DNA of 8,950 bases from Syntrophomonadaceae bacterium (lineage in GTDB: Bacteria; Bacillota_B; Syntrophomonadia; Syntrophomonadales; Syntrophomonadaceae), in NCBI GenBank assembly GCA_030627145.1, contig DAOUSQ010000033.1:1-8950 (forward strand), in the 5' to 3' direction. The notes beneath the pieces were generated by a model. It saw only the letters and a program-made list of their open reading frames with translations. It was not told where the DNA came from and did no database searches. Position numbers and translations under genes: made by a program. This document shows, piece by piece, positions 5,679 to 8,950 of this stretch (within the stretch, counting starts at the first letter, position 1; every line of letters starts with the position of its first letter).

Positions 5679-6719
5679 ATGGATAAAGTTTTTACCATTA
5701 TGGAAAGATTTGCGCCTGAAGCTATAGAGGTTATGGAGATTAGATACCAGGTTTTACGGCAGGTACTTCACAGGCAGCCTGTAGGTAGACGTCAATTATG
5801 CAAATTTCTTGGATATACTGAGAGATTGGTGCGAAGTGAAATAGATATCCTAAAAGAAAGGGGGGCTGTTATAACTACGCCCGCAGGTATTTACCTCACC
5901 CACTATGGAGAAGAAATGCTGCACGATATTGATGAAATCATTCCTTTTTTATTTGATATACAAACATTGGCAGAGAGAATAGAACAAATGTTTCAACTCG
6001 ACGAGGTAATAATTGTCCCAGGGGATTCTTTTAATGATAACCTGGCCAAAAGAGATCTGGGAAGGGCAGCAGCTCGTTATCTAAAAAAAATTCTGTATCC
6101 CGGTTGTATCCTGGCAGTGACCGGGGGTACTACGCTGGCAGAAATGGCAAATGCCATAAGCGATGGGATTAATGCGGGAGATATTCTGGTTGTACCTGCC
6201 AGAGGTGGACTGGGTGAAGAAATGGAGCAGCAGGCCGGAACTATAGCGGCAAAAATAGCAAAAGCTATAAGAGCTCAATATCGTCTTTTACATATTCCTG
6301 ATAATCTGGAAGAAAACACTGCAAGAATTCTTAGAAAAGATATTCATATAAAAGATATGGTGAATATTATCAAGTCAAGTAATATTTTGATACATGGAAT
6401 AGGACCAGCCATTGAAATGGCCAATAGAAGAGGACTTACAGGCAGGGAGATTGAATATCTACGCGAAAAAGAAGCAGTTGGAGAAGTACTTAGATATTAT
6501 TTCAATAGAACGGGTAATATAGTATATGAAGTTCCGGGGATAGGACTGGAACTTAACGATCTTAAGGATATTAACACTATTGTGGCAGTAGCAGGCGGCA
6601 GCAATAAAGCAGAGGCTATAAAAGCAGTTTTATACAACAGGCAACAGAATATTCTTATTACTGATGAAGGAGCAGCCAGGAAAATGATATTAAGAAAGGA
6701 TGATCGTCATGTCAGTTAA
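5679..6719 (+). CDS. cggR: Central glycolytic genes regulator, SorC/DeoR family
   Basis: This encodes 346 residues, close to B. subtilis CggR. The N-terminal helix-turn-helix spans about 33-62: E/Q-P-V-G-R-R-x-L then L-G-Y-T-E-R-L-V-R-S-E-I-D-I-L-K. The effector-binding domain shows V-T-G-G-T-T (147-152), V-P-A-R-G-G-L-G-E (172-180), L-I-H-G-I-G (237-242), V-A-G-G-S-N-K-A-E-A-I (304-314) and I-T-D-E-G-A-A (327-333), the phosphosugar pocket of the SorC family. In Bacillus, fructose-1,6-bisphosphate releases CggR from DNA, inducing the gapA operon. AAAAGGATGAG precedes ATG 5679 at a suitable distance. The gene is first in an operon with gapA and pgk, and a matching palindrome lies upstream, so autoregulation is expected. 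Its 3' end overlaps gapA by 11 bases. Confidence 0.95.
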   Translation: MDKVFTIMERFAPEAIEVMEIRYQVLRQVLHRQPVGRRQLCKFLGYTERLVRSEIDILKERGAVITTPAGIYLTHYGEEMLHDIDEIIPFLFDIQTLAERIEQMFQLDEVIIVPGDSFNDNLAKRDLGRAAARYLKKILYPGCILAVTGGTTLAEMANAISDGINAGDILVVPARGGLGEEMEQQAGTIAAKIAKAIRAQYRLLHIPDNLEENTARILRKDIHIKDMVNIIKSSNILIHGIGPAIEMANRRGLTGREIEYLREKEAVGEVLRYYFNRTGNIVYEVPGIGLELNDLKDINTIVAVAGGSNKAEAIKAVLYNRQQNILITDEGAARKMILRKDDRHVS

Positions 6720-7713
6720 AATTGGCATTAATGGTTTTGGACGTATTGGACGACTGGTAGGCAGGGCAGCTCTGCAAAGGGAGGAGATTGAGGTTGTTGC
6801 GGTAAATGACCTGGGTGCCATAGAAGCCAGCAGTCATTTATTCAAGTATGATTCGGTTCATGGAGAGTTTAAAGGCGATGTAGCCGTTGATGGTGACAAT
6901 ATTGTAGTCGACGGGCAGAAAATCAAATATCTATCCGAAAAAGACCCGGGAAAACTGCCCTGGAAAGATATGGGAGTACAGGTGGTAGTTGAGGGTACTG
7001 GAGCCTTTAGAACCCGGGAAAAATCGGCTAAACATTTAGAAGCAGGCGCAGCAAAGGTGGTTATTACTGCTCCAGGTAAAGGGGTAGATTTGACCATGGT
7101 AATGGGTGTAAATGAAGACAAGTATTCACCAGAATATGATATTGTATCCAATGCTTCTTGTACGACGAACTGTCTTGCCCCTGTTGCTAAAGTTCTACTC
7201 CAGAAATTTGGGATTGTAAAAGGTTTAATGACAACTATTCATTCTTATACTAACGATCAGCGAATCCTTGATCTGGAACATAATGATTTAAGAAGAGCCA
7301 GAGCTGCTAGTATGTCATTGATTCCAACAACTACTGGCGCAGCCAGTGCAGTAGGACTTGTCATTCCAGAATTGGATGGTAAGCTGGACGGTATGGCTAT
7401 AAGAGTTCCCACACCGGATGTATCCCTGGTTGATTTGACGATAGAAATGGAAAAACCTGCTGCAGCTGAAGAAATAAATAAGGCTTTTAAAGAAGCCAGT
7501 CAGACTTATCTTAAAGGAATATTAAAGTACACCCAAGAACCACTGGTTTCAATGGATTACCGTGGAGAAGAACATTCTGCCGTTGTTGATGGGCTGCTGA
7601 CAATGAATATTGGAGATAGGATGGCTAAAGTAATAGCATGGTATGATAATGAGTGGGCTTATTCTTTAAGAGTAGTCGATGTAGTTTCATATATTGCATC
7701 AAAGGGACTATAA
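6709..7713 (+). CDS. gapA: Glyceraldehyde-3-phosphate dehydrogenase (NAD-type, glycolytic)
   Basis: This encodes 334 residues, full length. It oxidises and phosphorylates glyceraldehyde 3-phosphate to 1,3-bisphosphoglycerate in the cytosol. The Rossmann motif is G-I-N-G-F-G-R-I-G-R (6-15), and Asp34 in V-N-D-L favours NAD+. The active-site block A-S-C-T-T-N-C-L-A-P carries the catalytic Cys151, with its partner His178 in H-S-Y-T-N-D-Q. P-T-T-T-G-A-A, R-V-P-T-P and W-Y-D-N-E-W-A-Y-S are conserved. Where many NAD enzymes read L-P-H-K-D after the catalytic His, this one reads L-E-H-N-D, so the Pro associated with NAD preference is Glu. ATG 6709 is chosen over ATG 6700 because AAAGGA (6695-6700) lies eight bases before it and overlaps the earlier codon. 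It overlaps the cggR end by 11 bases, so translation is probably coupled. Confidence 0.97.
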   Translation: MSVKIGINGFGRIGRLVGRAALQREEIEVVAVNDLGAIEASSHLFKYDSVHGEFKGDVAVDGDNIVVDGQKIKYLSEKDPGKLPWKDMGVQVVVEGTGAFRTREKSAKHLEAGAAKVVITAPGKGVDLTMVMGVNEDKYSPEYDIVSNASCTTNCLAPVAKVLLQKFGIVKGLMTTIHSYTNDQRILDLEHNDLRRARAASMSLIPTTTGAASAVGLVIPELDGKLDGMAIRVPTPDVSLVDLTIEMEKPAAAEEINKAFKEASQTYLKGILKYTQEPLVSMDYRGEEHSAVVDGLLTMNIGDRMAKVIAWYDNEWAYSLRVVDVVSYIASKGL

Positions 7714-7720
7714 TAAGATA

Positions 7721-7754
7721 ATTTTGAATTTTGAATTCTTAATTTTGAATTAAG
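7721..7754 (+). repeat. AT-rich tandem repeat with nested small palindromes after gapA
   Basis: The word TTTTGAAT occurs three times between gapA and pgk. The copies form overlapping palindromes: GAATT-TTG-AATTC (7726-7738) and CTTAATT-TTG-AATTAAG (7738-7754). The second is a 7-bp stem made only of A-T pairs apart from its terminal C-G. This is likely a slippage-derived repeat; a function in mRNA structure is possible but unsupported. Confidence 0.45.
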
Positions 7755-7756
7755 GG

Positions 7757-7776
7757 AGGAAAACTTACGTTTTCCT
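7757..7776 (+). other. Hairpin in the gapA-pgk intergenic region
   Basis: AGGAAAAC (7757-7764) and GTTTTCCT (7769-7776) form a perfect 8-bp stem with a TTAC loop, extendable by two G-U pairs. There is no U run after it, so full termination is unlikely. It may be a processing, stability or partial attenuation site that sets gapA expression above pgk, or a chance structure. Confidence 0.4.
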
Positions 7777-7834
7777 TTGGATAATAAATTATTGTTGCTG
7801 TACCAGTTATAAATGATTATTGGAGTTTCCCAGT

Positions 7835-7850
7835 ATTATTAATTAATAAT
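7835..7850. repeat. Perfect 16-bp AT palindrome just before the pgk Shine-Dalgarno
   Basis: ATTATTAATTAATAAT is fully self-complementary and ends one base before GGAGGTG. It contains only A and T, so chance is quite possible. If folded in RNA it would lie directly beside the pgk ribosome binding site. Confidence 0.35.
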
Positions 7851-7851
7851 T

Positions 7852-7858
7852 GGAGGTG
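7852..7858 (+). promoter_or_regulatory. Ribosome binding site that sets the TTG start of pgk
   Basis: GGAGGTG is a near-perfect anti-Shine-Dalgarno match, seven bases before TTG 7866. No ATG or GTG lies in frame between it and the conserved pgk N-terminus. Confidence 0.75.
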
Positions 7859-7865
7859 TAATAAA

Positions 7866-8950
7866 TTGCGGAGTCTTAGAGATATTGAACTCACGGGAAA
7901 AAAGGTATTGATGCGAGTAGATTTTAATGTTCCCAGGAATGAAGACGGAGATATTGTTGATGATACAAAAATGAGAGCGGCTTTTCCCACTATTGAGTAT
8001 ATATTACGCAATAATGCACGTCTTATTCTTATGAGCCACCTTGGAAGGCCTAAGGGTAGAGTGAATGAAAAATACAGCTTAAAGAAGGTTGCTGATCATC
8101 TTAACGGACTAATAAATGCAACGGTCAAAATGGCTGATGATTGTATTGGTCCGGGAGTAGAAAAAGCTGTTCAGGACTTGAAGCCTGGGGAAATTTTACT
8201 ATTGGAAAATGTACGTTTCCACCCAGAGGAAGAAAAAAATGATAAGGATTTTTCCCGGGAACTGGCTAAATCAGGAGATGTTTTTGTTAATGATGCTTTC
8301 GGCAGTGCCCATCGTGCTCATTCTTCTACAGCAGGGGTAGCAGAATATCTACCTGCCTGTGCTGGTTTTCTGATGGAAAGAGAAGTCAATATGTTAAGGA
8401 GTGTGCTGGAACACCCACAGAATCCCCGGGTGGCCATATTAGGAGGAGCCAAGGTTTCTGATAAAATAAAACTTGTTGATAATCTCCTGGATAAGATGGA
8501 TTTTCTCCTGCTGGGGGGGGGGATTGCTAATACCTTTTTAAAGGCTAAAGGTAATAACATAGGAACATCTATATATGATGAAAACTTCCTTATGGATGCG
8601 AATAGGCTGCTTGATAAGGCGGATCAAAAAAATGTACAAATCCTGTTACCGGTTGATGTAATTGTAGCAGAGGAGATATCAAGCGGGGCCAGGGGCATGC
8701 TGGTAAAAGTTGATAAAATTCCTGATAATATGATGATTGTTGATATTGGGCCTGAAACTGTAGAGAGTTTCAAGCCTGTTATTCAAAATGCCAGGACTAT
8801 TGTGTGGAATGGGCCTCTGGGGGTTAATGAATTTAAGCAGTTTGCAGCAGGCACCGAACAAACAGCTCGTGCTGTAGCCAAGTCATCTGCTGTCAGTGTT
8901 ATTGGTGGTGGAGAGTCAGTTGCAGTTATTCATAAGATGGGGTTAGAAAA
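7866..8950 (+). CDS. pgk: Phosphoglycerate kinase, N-terminal ~361 residues (3' end outside window)
   Basis: The frame opens at TTG 7866 and stays open to the window end, lacking perhaps the last 30-40 residues of a ~395-residue enzyme. It transfers the phosphate of 1,3-bisphosphoglycerate to ADP, the ATP-making step directly after GapA. Family motifs in order are R-V-D-F-N-V-P (17-23), S-H-L-G-R-P (57-62), L-L-E-N-V-R-F (112-118), D-A-F-G-S-A-H-R-A-H (143-152), G-G-A-K-V-S-D-K (193-200), G-G-G-I-A-N-T-F (217-224) and, near the edge, V-W-N-G-P-L-G-V and G-G-G-E-S-V-A. The TTG start is supported by GGAGGTG. Ten consecutive G (8513-8522) encode the triple glycine; the frame is intact on both sides. 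It follows gapA after 152 bases, on the same strand and probably the same transcript. Confidence 0.97.
   Translation, partial: MRSLRDIELTGKKVLMRVDFNVPRNEDGDIVDDTKMRAAFPTIEYILRNNARLILMSHLGRPKGRVNEKYSLKKVADHLNGLINATVKMADDCIGPGVEKAVQDLKPGEILLLENVRFHPEEEKNDKDFSRELAKSGDVFVNDAFGSAHRAHSSTAGVAEYLPACAGFLMEREVNMLRSVLEHPQNPRVAILGGAKVSDKIKLVDNLLDKMDFLLLGGGIANTFLKAKGNNIGTSIYDENFLMDANRLLDKADQKNVQILLPVDVIVAEEISSGARGMLVKVDKIPDNMMIVDIGPETVESFKPVIQNARTIVWNGPLGVNEFKQFAAGTEQTARAVAKSSAVSVIGGGESVAVIHKMGLE

Noticed and set aside
8318..8560. Minus-strand reading frame opposite pgk
   Set aside because: It is antisense to conserved pgk motifs and is an artefact of codon usage.

Overview
The window looks like a chromosomal segment of a low-GC, Gram-positive-type anaerobe (Firmicutes, clostridial or halanaerobial side). 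This is inferred from gene content and order: yvcK, whiA and rpoN followed by cggR, gapA and pgk is a Firmicutes arrangement, and CggR and WhiA are hallmark Firmicutes (WhiA also actinobacterial) proteins. The DNA is AT-rich with Shine-Dalgarno sites before most genes. Every gene is on the + strand. No rRNA, tRNA, CRISPR array or intact mobile element was seen.

Layout. (1) 1-743 is the 3' part of a YvcK/CofD-like gene, followed by whiA (781-1725) and rpoN, the sigma-54 gene (1790-3178). Gaps are short and this is probably one transcript. (2) 3179-3481 is a gap in two unlike halves. The first ~110 bases are about half G+C and pyrimidine-rich on the + strand, unlike anything around them. The second half is very AT-rich and carries a plausible promoter. 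(3) 3482-5248 encodes a ClC-type chloride channel/transporter with a C-terminal CBS pair. Its last 29 bases overlap the start of a 100-residue PII-like protein of the cyclic-di-AMP receptor family (DarA/PstA type, 5220-5522). (4) 5523-5678 carries an extended -10 promoter and a perfect palindrome resembling a CggR operator. (5) cggR (5679-6719), gapA (6709-7713, overlapping by 11 bases) and pgk (7866 to the window end, TTG start, truncated by the edge) form a central-glycolysis operon. The 152-base gapA-pgk gap holds short AT-rich repeats and a hairpin.

How the parts work together. YvcK, WhiA and sigma-54 are regulators or growth factors of general metabolism. CggR represses its own operon and responds to glycolytic phosphosugars, so gapA and pgk expression follows glycolytic flux. 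The ClC/PII-like pair is the unexpected element: a small second-messenger sensor co-translated with an anion channel, lying between rpoN and the glycolytic operon. By analogy with GlnK-AmtB, the PII-like protein may bind and gate the channel in response to c-di-AMP, linking osmotic or potassium signalling to chloride flux. That is a hypothesis from gene overlap and family membership only. It is the most interesting item in the window.
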